Positions 9,681 through 22,310 are shown, counted from the first letter of the stretch. The stretch is DNA of 64,000 bases from Eurosta solidaginis (GCF_040869045.1 NC_090322.1:183891477-183955476), one strand, 5' to 3'. Program-made: numbers and translations. Notes: generated by a model not told the origin, from the sequence alone.

Positions 9681-11262
9681 GTAAGTTTATCTTTAAAATT
9701 TGTTGATGCATTTGCTTAATATTGACAGTTGTTCGCTGTTTAAATGACCAATGAAAAGAGTTCTTTTGATTAAGAATCTGTAATTTCTACAGAATATTTT
9801 ATAACTTGAAACCAAACGTTTCTATTCTGTTGCACTGACTGAACAAATTTGTGCTCTTGACAAAAAACTTGGTTAAATTAACTATGATGTGATCAATTTA
9901 GCAAAAAATGTCAAAAAATCATTTATGTCGTGAGATTTTTAACGAGTTTTTTTTGTTGTTGCGATATTATTCTGCAGCTGATTATTTTCAAATTTAGTAG
10001 ATTAAGATGAAGTGATTAATTTATTTCCATTTTGGATTTATTTTCTACTGGTGATTTTTTTAATTCTTTCTTTTGTTTCTACGATTTTGTATATTAAGAC
10101 TTTCACCTACGTCAAGAGGATAGAGATAATATATTTATTATTTAGAATGTATTCCTTTTATAAACATTTATAAATTGCTTGCATAATTCCCTACTCAATC
10201 ACTTAAATTATGTTGTCAATATTGTTAAATTAACTTTTGTTTGTTTTATTGGCATCTTTCCATTATAAGAGTCTTATTAGCATACAAGCAACGAAATAAT
10301 TCGTATGTCTACGTCAATGAAAGAATGCGGATTGCTATCCTAGTGTTGGTCTCAGCAGACATCTTCAAACAACCGATGACCAATTGCTTTCAAGATATGC
10401 CTACTACTCATAAAATGTTTAAATACACTCAAGTATTTTTTGATAACTTGCTTTGTGGCTAATTTTAAAGCTTTAGCCACTTCCTAAAACTAATAGCTGC
10501 GTTTTTTGTTAGGTTAACTTTAAACGATTATGTAGGTACGTGAGTAGGCTGTTTATTTTGTTGCCACGTGTAGATTTGTTTTTTTTAGATTTACTTAAGC
10601 AAAGTGCTTTACTGCGATTTCGAAAAAAATGGTTACGAAAAAAAATCAAGCTAAATTAAACAGGTTAATGTACATTATCAGTTGAACTAATTACAGGCTC
10701 GCTTATTCATCGCACTAAGATGGTAGAGGCTCAACAACTCCACAACATATAGCGAAAACCTTGAGAAATTTACTGAAAATCGCAATAAAACTCGATCGCA
10801 TACAACTACGCTTACTGGCGCGCATATTTCACATAACGTCATAGCCAGGCTACCATCAATTGAGCTTGAATAAGACTTGAAAATGAATAAAAGGTATACA
10901 GATACAAAAATATATATTGCTGGAGAATATAGTAGAGATCATCAACCACAAAACGTCTGAACCAAAATAGACAGACATTCAGCCAACCAAGCAAAAAGGG
11001 CAAACAATCTTCACAAAAGTCTGCCGCGCTTTATAGTTCTCTGCTGCTCACTTCTTCCCGCGCTCATGAGTGCACTCAGACTTACTTCCCAATTAGCAAT
11101 ACAAAAAAAGTTCTCAATTGTATTGCAAAAACGCTAGATTCCCAATTTATTTGCAGAAAAAGGAGCTTCGAATACTTTTCCAAAATCTTAGCACTTCTTA
11201 CGGATTTTGACTACTGGTTTCGATTTCGTGCCAGATTGTTCAAAATCGGAGTTACAGCAACG
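9681..11262. other. No recognisable feature
   Basis: AT-rich sequence without recognisable exons or repeats; open frames are short and composition-driven. Confidence 0.5.
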
Positions 11263-11694
11263 TACAGAAAAATAGCAGTGGCGATTTTTTTTTTAATTTG
11301 TCATTTAAATTATTTTTTTAAGAAAAACTGGTATGAATTTTGTAACTGAAATTATCCAAGACAATTACATAGGCGTATTCGAAAAAATTTTAATATTCGA
11401 GAAAACTTTTCGAAAATTTCGAAGTTTAAAAAAGCAATTCGGATTTGAGAGGCTTATACTTGTAATTTGTTAGACTAAAATTGATTGATCACAAAATTGC
11501 ATACTCGCAAAAATTTAGAAAACTTTAAATAAAAAGTTCCAAATTTTCGTAAAATTTTCGCGAATTTTGAAGTTTTTTCGAAAATGTTTGTGAGATTGGT
11601 TCACATAGTTTCAGTTACAACATTCATAGACGTTTTTTTGAAAAATATGTAATTGACGAAATCTGATAAAAGTTGCCATTGATATTTTTCTGTT
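11263..11694. repeat. Palindromic MITE family M, copy A
   Basis: The left edge CAGAAAAATAGCAGTGGCGA pairs with the right edge, where TGCCATTGATATTTTTCTG is its approximate reverse complement. Interior segments TAGACTAAAATTGATTGA and CACATAGTTTCAGTTACAAC recur in diverged form in copy B (25738-26280). The right half also recurs at 34310-34499. Non-coding, with imperfect terminal inverted repeats of about 30 bases. Confidence 0.7.
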
Positions 11695-13900
11695 CATCTG
11701 CTCCTTAACTTAAAATTGCTTCAGTCCAGGGTAATCCTTTTGAATAAAATGAGAAAAAACATTTTTATAAAGTCCGTAATAGGATGGCCGAAAAACTTTC
11801 TCAATCAAAATAAATGATGCGCTTAAAATAGTTCCCAGCTAAAAAAATTCAATCCCGTAACGCTACTAAGGATTTCGAGTAAATTGTTACAAAGTAGCAA
11901 ACCAACAATTTTATTCGGCACACTCCTTGTGTGAATGTGGTAAAAGCTTCGCTATGCTCCAAAAACTTTACAATGCTTAGTACCAATAAAGAAAATCTGA
12001 ACTTCAATTGTAACTTTCTGAACTAAAACTGAAAAATGTGTGGATAAATACTTAAGTTGGGAATTACAGGCCCAAATACACGATTTCGCATACACGTTTA
12101 GAAAATTTCAGCGATAAAACAGCATTAACCAACCTTCTTGCCCAGACGCCGAACGTCGACTAAAATATTACTCGAGCAAACGAGATGGATTTGCACGTAA
12201 ACGACCTTTTGCTGTGTCTGTATCTGAAAAATCTCAATAAAGATCTAACACGCTTGTAATGGTTTGCTCATTTCTGCCTTAGATGCATTTGCGAACAAAC
12301 ATTTGAGATATGGTGACTTGGGAATGTGCTTCTCTAATTCGCATTGCACAAAAATGTTGATGGGGTTACCAAAACTCATATAAGTAGAAAAAAGTTTTCA
12401 AAGTATGCCGATTGAGCTCAAAATCTGTGTATTATATGTATTACGAATATGTTGTATGTGAAAAGGTTCCCAAAGGGACTCATCAATGCTGCAGAAGAAT
12501 AGCAACAAAGAAAAGAAGAGTAGATAAAGCGAAGACAAGAAAAATAAAATAAAAACTGAAAATAAACGAAAGTCTTGAAAAGCGCAAATCGGTATGAAGA
12601 CCAGCACAATAAATGAAGGCTAGTGCGACAACAATGATTCTGATATTGGAATTTAGTTCGAAAATTGTCTGCAAAGTTTTTGAAAGAGAATTGCAGTATT
12701 GGACAAAAAAGCAACTAAAAAGAGGCGGCAACTGTATAGACATTAGACGATATTGGGCGTATTCTTTTCTGGACACAAATGTCAAGTGAATTGCTTTTGT
12801 CCTACTAAGATTAAATTGTAATCAGATATGTGCCTAGCGTTATGAAATCAATGATAAATATGGAAAAAAAAAACCTTTAAAAACACTTGGAGAGTTAAGG
12901 TTTAGATGATTAGTAACAACGAAAGGATATTCCTTTACGTCGCAAGGTGATGTCACACTGGCAAACAAGATACATCACATCACGTAAGGCAGCATGTCAA
13001 TGTATTTAACTAGTAAGTTAAGACTGAGCATGAGACTTTCCTGCTTGACTGGTCATATTGAAGCCGTATCTCCTGTTTATTTATCCTTTGCCGCTTGCGA
13101 CGTCTACCACATATGCATCGATTTCTGCGTCATCCTTTACCAACTATTGGGCCTTTTCATTACTATATCTATCGCCTTATGACTAAGAACTCATTATAGA
13201 TGTGTGCTCTCTAGGTTGAACTGTCCGTTGTTTAAAAAGATCTCACAAAGACTGAAGGTGTCCATAGTCGTCGACCTCGGGTAGTTGCGTATGATATATT
13301 ATTTTGAAATAATATTTGAAATTGAGACGATAGCCAATATTGGAATCTGGCTGTTGTCCAGCCCTTCCGAAAGACCAGTAGGCAGATGTGTCCTTGTCTT
13401 ATCATTTACTTTATAATAATAACTAGAAAAATGTATAGCATTCTCTGAGTTTGGAGTCGAACTTCCTTTTTCATTACCACTGCAGTGTGTAAGAAGTGTG
13501 CAAGCATTTCTGCGGCGTCCGGTAAATCTGCATAAGTACCCTCATACACATGTATTTCCCGAATTCCCTCCAAGCATTTATCAACCTGTCAACTCAAAGT
13601 TAAATTAACATACATATCACGTTTATAATTATTTTTTTGTTTGAAATTTTTAATTTAATTTTATTATTTTTTTTTTGAAATTGTAGGCGCCCTCACTCAT
13701 GCGCGTTCTTATTAAAATGCCAAATATAACGCGCATGCGTAAATACCCAAATTATAAAAAGTTGTGTAAAACCATTAAAACTGATGTTGATAATTTTTTT
13801 AAGAGTACGCTTCGCTTTGCAATGAAAAATTAAAAAAAAAAAAAAAAATTAAAAAAAATATGATATTTCAAATATTTATACATATATAACTTGAACTTAC
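11695..13900. other. Mostly featureless AT-rich sequence 3' of the EGF exon
   Basis: On the minus strand this lies downstream of the exon at 13901-13976 and would be intron. The next coding exon was not found by eye. Low-complexity A/T runs are dense at 13615-13680 and 13828-13865. Confidence 0.45.
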
Positions 13901-13976
13901 TTGCAAAAGGAGAGTCCATTGCTTTTCGTAATGCATGTGCCGCCATTTTTACAACCGACAGACAAGCATGATGAAC
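13901..13976 (-). CDS. Internal exon encoding part of an EGF-like domain
   Basis: On the minus strand a pyrimidine-rich acceptor (TTATATTTCCAG) precedes this 76-base segment and GTAAGTTCAAG follows it. The exon has two leading bases, 24 codons and two trailing bases. The one fully open frame reads SSCLSVGC, KNGGTC, then ITKSNGLSFC, giving Cys spacing C-x4-C-x5-C-x9-C. This is the first two-thirds of an EGF-like domain, with the family's conserved NGGTC. Such domains act in extracellular ligand binding and adhesion; the last two cysteines should lie on the next exon, at lower coordinates. The other frames contain stops. The host protein is not identified: many secreted or membrane proteins (Delta/Notch-like, cadherin, neuregulin-like, proteoglycan) carry this module. 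No transposable element was recognised around it, so it is likely a genuine host exon between large introns. Confidence 0.68.
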
Positions 13977-14046
13977 CTGGAAATATAAGAAAATATAATA
14001 ATGTGAAATTAATAAATTGGTTTGAAAAGTGGAAAACGATGGAAAT

Positions 14047-15625
14047 ACAAGGCTAAGGTCGGGTCTAACCGAACATTACATACTCAGCTGAGAGCTTTAG
14101 AGACAAAATAAGAGAAAATCACCATGCGAGAAAATTAACCTAAGGTAACCCTGGAATGTGTTTGTATGACATGGGTATCAAATGAAAGGTGTTAATGAAT
14201 ATTTTAAAAGGGAGTTTGCCTTAGTTCTATAGGTGGACGCCTTTTCGAGAGATCGCTGTAAAGGTGGACCAGGGGTGACTTTATAATGTGTTTGTACGCT
14301 TTGGGTATCAAATTAAAGGTATTAATGAGGGTTTTAAAAGGGAGTGGCGCTTAGTTGTATATGTGAAGGCGTTTTCGAGGTATCGACCAAAATGTGGACC
14401 GGGGTGACCCAGAACATCATCTGTCGGGTACCGAGGGCTTTTGATTTCACCCTGCAGAACTTTTAATTTCTTCTACTTAATATGGTATATGTCACACCCA
14501 TTTTACAAATTTTTTTCTAAAGTTATGTTTTGCGTCAAAAAATCAATAGAATCACCATGTCTCATCCCTTTTTTCGTATTTGGTATAGAATTATGGCATT
14601 TTTTTAATTTTTCGAAATTTTCGATATCATATATATGTATATATTTGGTCATAGTCGGATTTCGCCATTTTTTAATACCAAGATAAAGTGAGTTCAGATA
14701 AGTACGTGAACTAAGTTTAGTAAAGATATATCGCTTTTTGCGCAAGTTATCGGGTTAACGGCCGAGCGGAAGGACATACGGCCGACTGTGTATAAAAACT
14801 GGGGGTGGCTTCAACCGATTTAGCCAATTTCACAGAAAACTCTTATCGTCATAGAAGCTATGCCCTTACCAAATTTCACAAGGATTGGTAAATTTTTGTT
14901 CGAATTATGGCATTAAAAGTATTCTAGACAAATTAAATGAAAAAGGGCGGAGCCACGCCCATTTTGAAATTTTCTTTTATTTTTGTATTTTATTGCACCA
15001 TATCATTACGGGATTTGAATGTTGACATAATTTACTTATATACTGTAAAGATATTAAATTTTTTGTTAAAATTTTACTTTTAAAATTTTCTTTAAAATTT
15101 TTATTTTTATTTAGAAGACATACTATAGTAATAGGAGTAACGTTCCTGCCAAATTTCATCATGATATCTTCAACGACTGCCAAATTACAGCTTGAAAAAC
15201 TTTTAAATTATCTTCTTTTAAAAAGGGCGGTGCCACGCCCATTGTCCAAAATTTTACTAATTTTCTATTCTGCGTCATAAGGTCAACCCTTAGGTAATCA
15301 ATTTTCGCACTTTTTCGGTCTTTTGCAATTTTCGATATCGAAAAAGTGGGCGTGGTTATAGTCCGATTTAGTTCATTTTAAATAGCGATCTGAGATAAGT
15401 GCCCAGGAACTTACATGCCAAATTTCATTAAGATACCTCAAAATTTACTCAAGTTATCGTGTTTACGGACGGACGGACGGACATGGCTAAATGAATTTAT
15501 TTTTTCGCCTAGATCATTTTGATATATAGAAGTCTATATCTAGCTCGATTAGTTTATGCCGCTACGATTACCGTTATGCGAAAAAAATTAATACTCTGTG
15601 AGCTCTGCTCAGCTGGGTATAAAAA
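14047..15625. repeat. Dispersed repeat Y with imperfect inverted ends
   Basis: It begins near AAGGCTAAGGTCGGGTCTAA and ends near CTCAGCTGGGTATAAAAAG. The left TACTCAGCTGAGAGCT (14081-14096) pairs imperfectly with the right GAGCTCTGCTCAGCTGGGTA (15600-15619). Two 130-base internal tandem units at 14148-14410 share GGGTATCAAATGAAAGGT and GTGGACCAGGGGTGAC. Paired motifs AGGGCGGAGCCACGCCC and AGGGCGGTGCCACGCCC occur at about 14944 and 15224. A GGACGGACGGACGGACATGG tract is near 15466-15486. No coding potential. It is of the same general dipteran type as repeat X; the mobilising family is unknown. Confidence 0.75.
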
Positions 15626-16676
15626 GCTTAAAAGACGGGTACCGGTGCGTATACGTAAGTTTTTATTATTATGTAGTATAGCAAGGAAGTTACAAACATT
15701 CAAGTCAAGCTGATATAAGCGCGTTAAAAGTAGAGGTTTTAATATAAATTTACCCACAAAATCATTCAAAGAAAATAAAATAAATTAAGAATCAATTTCG
15801 TAGCCAAACAAAAAAATACTCGACATCCAATTCCGCTGAGTTCCAGTATCTCGCGCCTTTATAGACTAATCCAATCCATTTATTTTACTGATTTGTGGCA
15901 CATACTTGCCACTAATGACAACTGCCACTAACTCAACCCGACGCCTGACGTTGCATGTTTGTGTATATTGGAGATACAACAATTGAGGTGGAGATTTTCA
16001 TGTGGAAAGTTATAAATATTACATTGGCTGACAGTGTCAAAATGAATTGGTGGCAACGGCGCCGTCGTTAATTTTGCAATTTTCGTGGCACAATTGGTAA
16101 GCCGTGCTGCCGGTAGGGGCTGTGAATAGAGCGGAGCAAACATATATAAAATGATATAAAAAATTTAAGAAAGAAAAACTTAAATAATGAAAATAAAAAA
16201 ACCTTGAATCCAATAAAACGCAAAAACTACAGAGCACGATTGGCCCTTACTGTGTGCACAAACAAAGTGAAATAAACACGCGTTGCAAGCAGTAAAATAA
16301 CAAACAAACAAAATATAAAATTATATTGAAAACTAATATAGCAAAAGTGTGGTTGAAACGAGAGAAAAAACAAAATAGAAGTATATATAATAGTAAAAAA
16401 ATAACATATATCAAGCCACTCAAGCACAGCTGTGCGCTTTAAGGAAGTTAAGCCGCTAACAAACTTTTGACGGAGGGGCAACAAACGAAAGGTGTGCCGC
16501 CGACAAACAATAAAAACACTAACGTGACATGGCAAAAGTCGTTAAGATTGCATTACAGTATGTTGGTTGCAAATGGAAGTCGCCTACGAAACTTAACTTA
16601 CTGTTAGGCTAAGTTGTTGTGACCAGCTTTAAGTATACGGCATAAGAATATGCGCGCATGCGCAAATTAAAAAAAA
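15626..16676. other. No recognisable feature
   Basis: AT-rich sequence between repeats Y and X. Short open frames (such as the 102-codon minus-strand frame at 16227-16535) have no recognisable motif. Confidence 0.5.
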
Positions 16677-17632
16677 AAGTAAGAACGGGACACACGGGCA
16701 CAGCCGAAGACTTCATACCTTTCATGAATGGGGCTGAACAATAACCTTATCCCGTTCGTAATCTCCGAATAATTGGATGTATAAGATAAGACATATATAG
16801 TGAACAGATCTACATACCTAAACGATTTTTAAGATAAATATAAGATAAAAAACAGGTAGGTACTTCGTGTGAGGATGCAAAGTTTCAGGTTTTTTGTGGT
16901 CTGCGTGTAAAAACTATGACTACGAAGCACGTATTTCAACAATATATGACGTAAACGTAACTATTTGATGAAATCTGATGAATTTTGAAGCTTCTAGCCG
17001 AAAAAAGGGGCAAAAATTACAGTTTATATGAAGTATATAATATATATACCACCGATCGCTATGATTTTTTCAGACAACAATATATGCTATATACGTAAGC
17101 ATTCGTGAAATTTGAAGCTTCTAGCTGTTAAAATGGGGCTAAAATTGCGAAAATATATATATCTACTATATATATATACTATATATACCACCATATATAT
17201 ACTATATATACGACCGATCTCATCAATTTTTTCAGGCAACAATATGTGCAATATACGAAATTATATGGTGAAGTTTGAAGCTTCAATCTGTAAAATTGAG
17301 TAAGATATGACACAAATCCTCTTTTTTCTGAAAAATCGGTTGTATGGAGGATATATGCTATAGTGGTCCGATCCGGCCGGTTCCGAAAAATGTCTAATCG
17401 GACACCAAATACACCCGCTCACCAAATTTTATCAAGATATCTCAAAAATTGAGGGACTAGTTTGCATACAAACAGACAGACGGACAGACGGACATGGCTA
17501 AATCAACTCAGCGCTTCAACCTGATTATTTCGGTATACTTAATGGTGGGTCTATCTATTTTCCTTTAAGGACACAATTTTGGGTTTCGTGACGAAATTAA
17601 TATACCATTTCATTTTCATGAAAGGTATAAAA
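16677..17632 (+). repeat. Dispersed repeat X, copy 2 (empty RTE site)
   Basis: It runs from AAGTAAGAACGGGACACACG to TTCATGAAAGGTATAAAAAG. It matches copy 1 along its length but has a single internal unit and a short AT tract. At 17558-17575 the sequence CTATTTTCCTTTAAGGAC is uninterrupted, where copy 1 holds the RTE. Confidence 0.85.
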
Positions 17633-17806
17633 AGTCTCTGGAGTTGTGTAATTGCGATACAAATAAAGTGAAAATTATCATATACCTACTATATACAAGC
17701 AATAATGCAAACTTTTTATGATAAAAATAATTCAATTCGAAAATAAATACAGAAATTAACGGCGAATGAACTAAATGTATCTCTATATATACGTCAATTA
17801 CCAAAT

Positions 17807-17821
17807 AAGTTCAATTGTATA
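17807..17821. repeat. 15-base target-site duplication of the SINE, 3' side
   Basis: AAGTTCAATTGTATA is repeated exactly at 18183-18197. Confidence 0.88.
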
Positions 17822-18182
17822 AAAAATAAATAAATGTAAGGCGCGATAACCTCCGAAGAGATCTATGGCCGAGCTTCTTTGCCAATTTGCGTCGTGCTCC
17901 TCTTGATTTTCCCTACAAATTGGCCGGACGGGACCTACATGTTTTATGCCGACTCCGAACGGCATCTGCAAGGCAGATGAGTTTTCACTGAGAGCTTTTC
18001 ATGGCAGAAATACACCCGGAGCGCTTGCCAAACACTGCCGAGGGGAGACCCCGCTTAGAAAAATTTTCTTCTAATTGAAAAACTTTATTTATAAAATTTT
18101 GATGTTGCCTTGCCCGGGGTGTGAACCCAGGGCATACGGTGTGGTAGGCGGAGCACGCTACCATCACACCACGGTGGCCGCC
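17822..18182 (-). mobile_element. tRNA-derived SINE
   Basis: On the minus strand the element starts GGCGGCCACCGTGGTGTGAT, followed by GGTAGCGTGC (A-box-like) and GGGTTCACACCC (B-box-like), the internal RNA polymerase III promoter of a tRNA-derived head. A body of about 270 bases includes GGCATAAAACATGTAGGTCC and GGAGGTTATCGCGCCTTAC, then an ATTTATTTATTTTTT tail. Exact 15-base target duplications flank it. Partial copies of the 3' body at 31922-32090 and 44283-44332 confirm a dispersed family. It cannot move alone; its mobilising LINE is not shown by the sequence. Confidence 0.9.
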
Positions 18183-18197
18183 AAGTTCAATTGTATA
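18183..18197. repeat. 15-base target-site duplication of the SINE, 5' side
   Basis: Exact repeat of 17807-17821. Confidence 0.88.
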
Positions 18198-19555
18198 TAT
18201 GTTAAAAAACTCAATTTTCACATTATGTGTATAACACAAACTCTTTAAGACAGTCAAATATCTTTAAATTTTCATCGTAGCATGTCCGAAAAGACAGCGA
18301 TAAATGCTAAGGCAGATAATCTTTTCATGTCGCGCGTATTTGGGTTAACAACTTTGTTTTGTTATTTCCAAAAGAAGAAAAAAGAGGAAGCGTTCATTGA
18401 AGATTGGAGCATCACTTCGCCGATCCAGATTCGAGGAGATAACAGGACAATGAATGGCAGATGACTTAGTCACCGCTTTAAAATAAGAGGAAGCAGTCAG
18501 GACGGTTCCGAAGCTGTTGGCGGAATCTATGAACGGATGGTTGATGCCAAAAACAGCCGGTGAAAGAAGTGAAAACTCAATAGTTCGATAGATACCCAAA
18601 ATTACATTGGAACCGGTGAATCGGCGAACGGTTAGCCGTTGAAAAGTTGGATGGTGTCCAATGACCACGTGGTAAGCCGCCGGTAAGGGTGACCATAATG
18701 ACGAAACGGTGATTGCTTCTTTGGTGAAGAAGTTGCCAGTAGATTGATTATAGGTGAAAAATGAACAAGTTGATGGTCGGCAGGGGAATTGTGAAACAAC
18801 GGACACGGTTGATCCATTTCAAAGGTAGCGGTGGAAGCATATCAGTCAAAGAGTTGGAGAATATTAATGTCACTGCGATTTTGTCACAGTGTCTAAAATA
18901 CCACAGCGACAGTTGTAAAGGTCTACACGAATGACTGACTGTATCGGCGTTTGGTTATTGATCATGCTTACCAGAAATGGCAGTCACAATTCTTATCCCA
19001 ATAACAAATGCTTTAATATATACAAATGAAACTCTGAATGGGGATGCGAATAAGGAACCATATATCTTGCAATAAGCTGCATATACAAACGTCATAGCTA
19101 AAAGCTTGATGCCACACCAGCGTAGCACTAATCACAGCGTCATTAATTTATATCTTCACAGTTAGTTTTATGCTGTGATTTTGTTTCTGATTGCGATTAT
19201 TAATAATGGATAAAAACCGGCATTAATGTGAAGACACCGTCACAAATCATTTCGCTTCTTAAAAATCATGGAATTTGCCGCCTCAGTGAAAGACATCGGA
19301 GGATGAAGGCCGATGACTTGCCCCGTTCGCACCTCCTTTAGAAAAGGTCTGAACGATTCCAGCGGACTCACTACAGACAGGATACAATCGGATAAAGATA
19401 GTGAGAAAAAGAGAGACGTTTTAACATCAGGGCAGAATCAGATACATATATGTATCTTAAATAGAAAGTAGTATGTATCTGTGGGAAAGTGGGGGTGTCA
19501 CGCCCTTTCGGAAATGTATTAGGTATAAATCGGATACATTGTATAGTGAATCAAT
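18198..19555. other. No recognisable gene
   Basis: The minus-strand open frame at 18345-18806 (153 codons) has no recognisable domain and no clear splice or promoter context. The sequence at 18480-18830 is richer in GGTGAA/CCGGTGA-type motifs and may be a decayed minisatellite. Confidence 0.4.
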
Positions 19556-20275
19556 ATTTGAAGGGAATGGATAGGAGAGGAAAAGGCAGGCGGAAATGGA
19601 GAAGCGATGATCAAGAGAATGAGAGGAAGAAGGTGAAGATGAGGTGGCAAAAAAGATAAAAGGAAAAATAAAAGGCAGAGTAAATACAAAAAGTATGAAA
19701 GATGAAGAAGAGAAATAGGAACTGCGAGGAGAACGGTTAGGTGAAGGGATAAGGTGAAGTCGAAAGAGAGATAGAGAGAAAGGAAAAGGGGAAGACGGAG
19801 AGCAAGAGGACGATATAGAGGAAGGGAATGGAAAGCAAACTATGAGAAGAATGGATATAAAAGGTGAGAGAAAAGAGGGAAGGGCCAAAAAAGGGGATTG
19901 TGGAAAACGAAGGTAGAGAAATTGTATTAAAAAAAAATTATGGAAGAGTCCAAGAAAAATCAATGAAGAAAGTGAGGTTAAGATAAAAGGAGGGGAAGTG
20001 CAAAAGGAAAAGGAAAATTTAAGGCATAGGAAGCCGGAATACGCGAAGGAAGTGGGGTGAAAGGGCCAGAAGAAGGACGGCCAAGTGGGAAGCAAATTGA
20101 AAAAGAAGAAAGTGAGGAAGAGAAATGGAAAAAGGGGACACTTAAAGAGAAAGAAAAAAATTAATAGGGAGAAAAAAGGGGAAAGAAAAAAAGCGAGTGG
20201 AGAGAGTGAGAGAAACGGAATGGAAGGAGTGTAACAAGAAGAGAAGCAGTGGGAGTAAGAGAAGGAGTAAACCAA
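19556..20275 (+). repeat. 720-base purine-rich (GA) tract
   Basis: The plus strand is almost entirely A and G, in degenerate GGAAAAGGGGAAGAGAGA-type words with no fixed period. The antisense frame (19457-20278) is a Ser/Phe/Leu/Pro low-complexity translation, not a gene. Similar tracts lie at 30050-30540 (same strand) and 36395-36580 (pyrimidine on the plus strand). Confidence 0.85.
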
Positions 20276-22300
20276 CAAATAATAAGAGGTAAATTGTGAA
20301 AAACTGACAACTGTTCTGATTACTGTGAAGCTATTTGATGTATGACATTCAACCGCGGCTATAAAACACCAAAGCTTCGTATGCTTTTTACGCGATGTGA
20401 CTAATAAATGATCTCGGAAAAACGTTTTTTGAAAAGCCTAAATAAATTATTTTTGAAGCTAATAGATATATCCTCACACATAGAATAAATCTGGTGAACA
20501 GAAGCTACTTTGTACTCAGTAGGTAATTGAAAAGGAAAGTCCCCACTCAACGAACAAAAATCTCATTATACGAGTATCTCATCAAGTCTTGAAATAATGG
20601 AGGGTATCGAAACAAAATGTGAAATGGGAAGTCCAGTGTTCGGAAGAAAAAGAAATTTCAAAATAATCATCAATTCAGAATATGAATCAACGCCTTTCTT
20701 GCAAATTCCTCCTAAAAAAAAGAACAACAAAAAAACTGAAAGAGATCATCCAATTAGTGCTCCTCATTTGTTTACTGCCTGCCTTATACCCGCCTTTTGA
20801 CCTCTTTCCATGCTCGCATCTCACATCAATAATATATAATCAAGTATTAATCAGAGTGTTTCCAAACCGCAGGCAAAAAGGTGACAACTTTTACTACGTG
20901 CTGTGCAACAAAGGGAAGTGGAAGTGTTGCAAACACATTGGACAATATCACCTCAAATCTCAATCTCACTCAAACAGCAATGAGCTGTCAAGCGCAACAC
21001 TCTCCCGGACATATCACATCACAATTCAAGTGATGGTGACAAACGAAAAGCGGAAAGTTGGAAGTGGCGAAATGTAGTAAGTAGCAAATGACAACAAGCA
21101 ACAACAGCCAATCAAGCAAAGCAGTGCGTCAACAACAAAATCAACGAACGGTAGTAATCAAACCAAGCCAACAACAACAACAAACCACTAGTAGGTACAT
21201 ACAACCAAACAGCCAAATTTAATGTCACTTAAATAAAAGAGTGAACCACAATTTAAAAAAGTAATAGCTGTGATAAGCGCAACAAAAAAACAAGTGAATG
21301 CAATAAAATTACAACAAAAAGAACTGTTAACGCAGTGGAAAAAGCAACAATTTTCAACTTATGCGTTCATACAACGAAATCATTTAAATTTTTACTTTAA
21401 ACATTTTGACATCAATGCGGCTGATTAATGATGGGCGAGCGAATTTCTGTTGCGTAGCCAACAACACTCAAACAAAACAAGCGGTTAAAAGGGCCACAAC
21501 AATGCAATGGCGACAACAACAGAAATTCTTTCACTTTAACGACAACAAGTCAAGTTTTTTCCACCCTCTTACGTCCCTTCAGCCTGCTTTCACATTTTCT
21601 TGTTCTGTTGCAATTGAGTTGGCTTTTGTTGTTGTTGCCAACATTGTCATTGACTTGTCCATCCATCGCTCATCGTTCGTTCGGCCCTCATCAACAATGC
21701 TTCAAATAAGTCGTCATCACCAACAGCCACAAATATTACAAACAATCGACAACGCAGCATAATCAGGCAGGCGGCTGCAACGTTGGCACAAAAGCAATGG
21801 GTGGCGTAACGAATGTACGAACCAGTCAAGCAGGCGCATAAATGCTTATGATTGTTTCTTATGAATAATTTATATGGTTTTTTGTTGTTGTTAGTGTTCT
21901 TATAAAATTGCTTACGCTAGCAGTGCAGTGAACTTTTGCTCATTTGTTTTCGCTGTCAAAAGTGCATAAGTATGTATGTATTTTTTAGTGTTTTTGTTGG
22001 TTTTTGGAGTTGCAGTATTTTTTTTTTTTTTGTTGTAATAAGTATATATGTACATATGCACCACTAATTTATACCCACATGTTTGCTACAATATATTATA
22101 TTATGATTGAATTCCTGTGCACATCATTCATCGACGCAGTTGCTAAGTAGCTGCTTGGGCCCTTTGGTAGCGCAGCGCATGAAATGATGCGTTGATTGGG
22201 GAACGTGCACAGTGGGCGTACTACTTTGAAAGTTTGCTTAAAATATTCAAATTTTTAATGCAATAACCAATTACAGTGTGCAACAGCAGTTTTATTATGT
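20276..22300. other. No recognisable gene; CAA-rich patches
   Basis: CAACAA-rich stretches lie at about 21090-21190 and 21445-21530, with GTTGTT-rich stretches at 21620-21640 and 21880-21895. Open frames here (20597-21077, 21406-21762) reflect this composition. Confidence 0.45.
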
Positions 22301-22310
22301 GACCCGGCCT

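Noticed and set aside
13675..13745. Possible exon around GGCGCCCTCACTCATGCGCG
   Set aside because: No consistent acceptor-donor pair with an open frame; simply a GC-richer patch.
18105..18180. Functional tRNA gene
   Set aside because: A/B-box-like words are present, but a cloverleaf was not evident and the segment is the head of a 361-base SINE with target duplications.
18345..18806. 153-codon minus-strand open frame
   Set aside because: No recognisable domain, no supporting signals, and a repetitive-looking composition.
19457..20278. Minus-strand 273-codon open frame
   Set aside because: It is the antisense of the purine tract: a low-complexity Ser/Phe/Leu/Pro translation without a domain; absence of stops is expected from composition.
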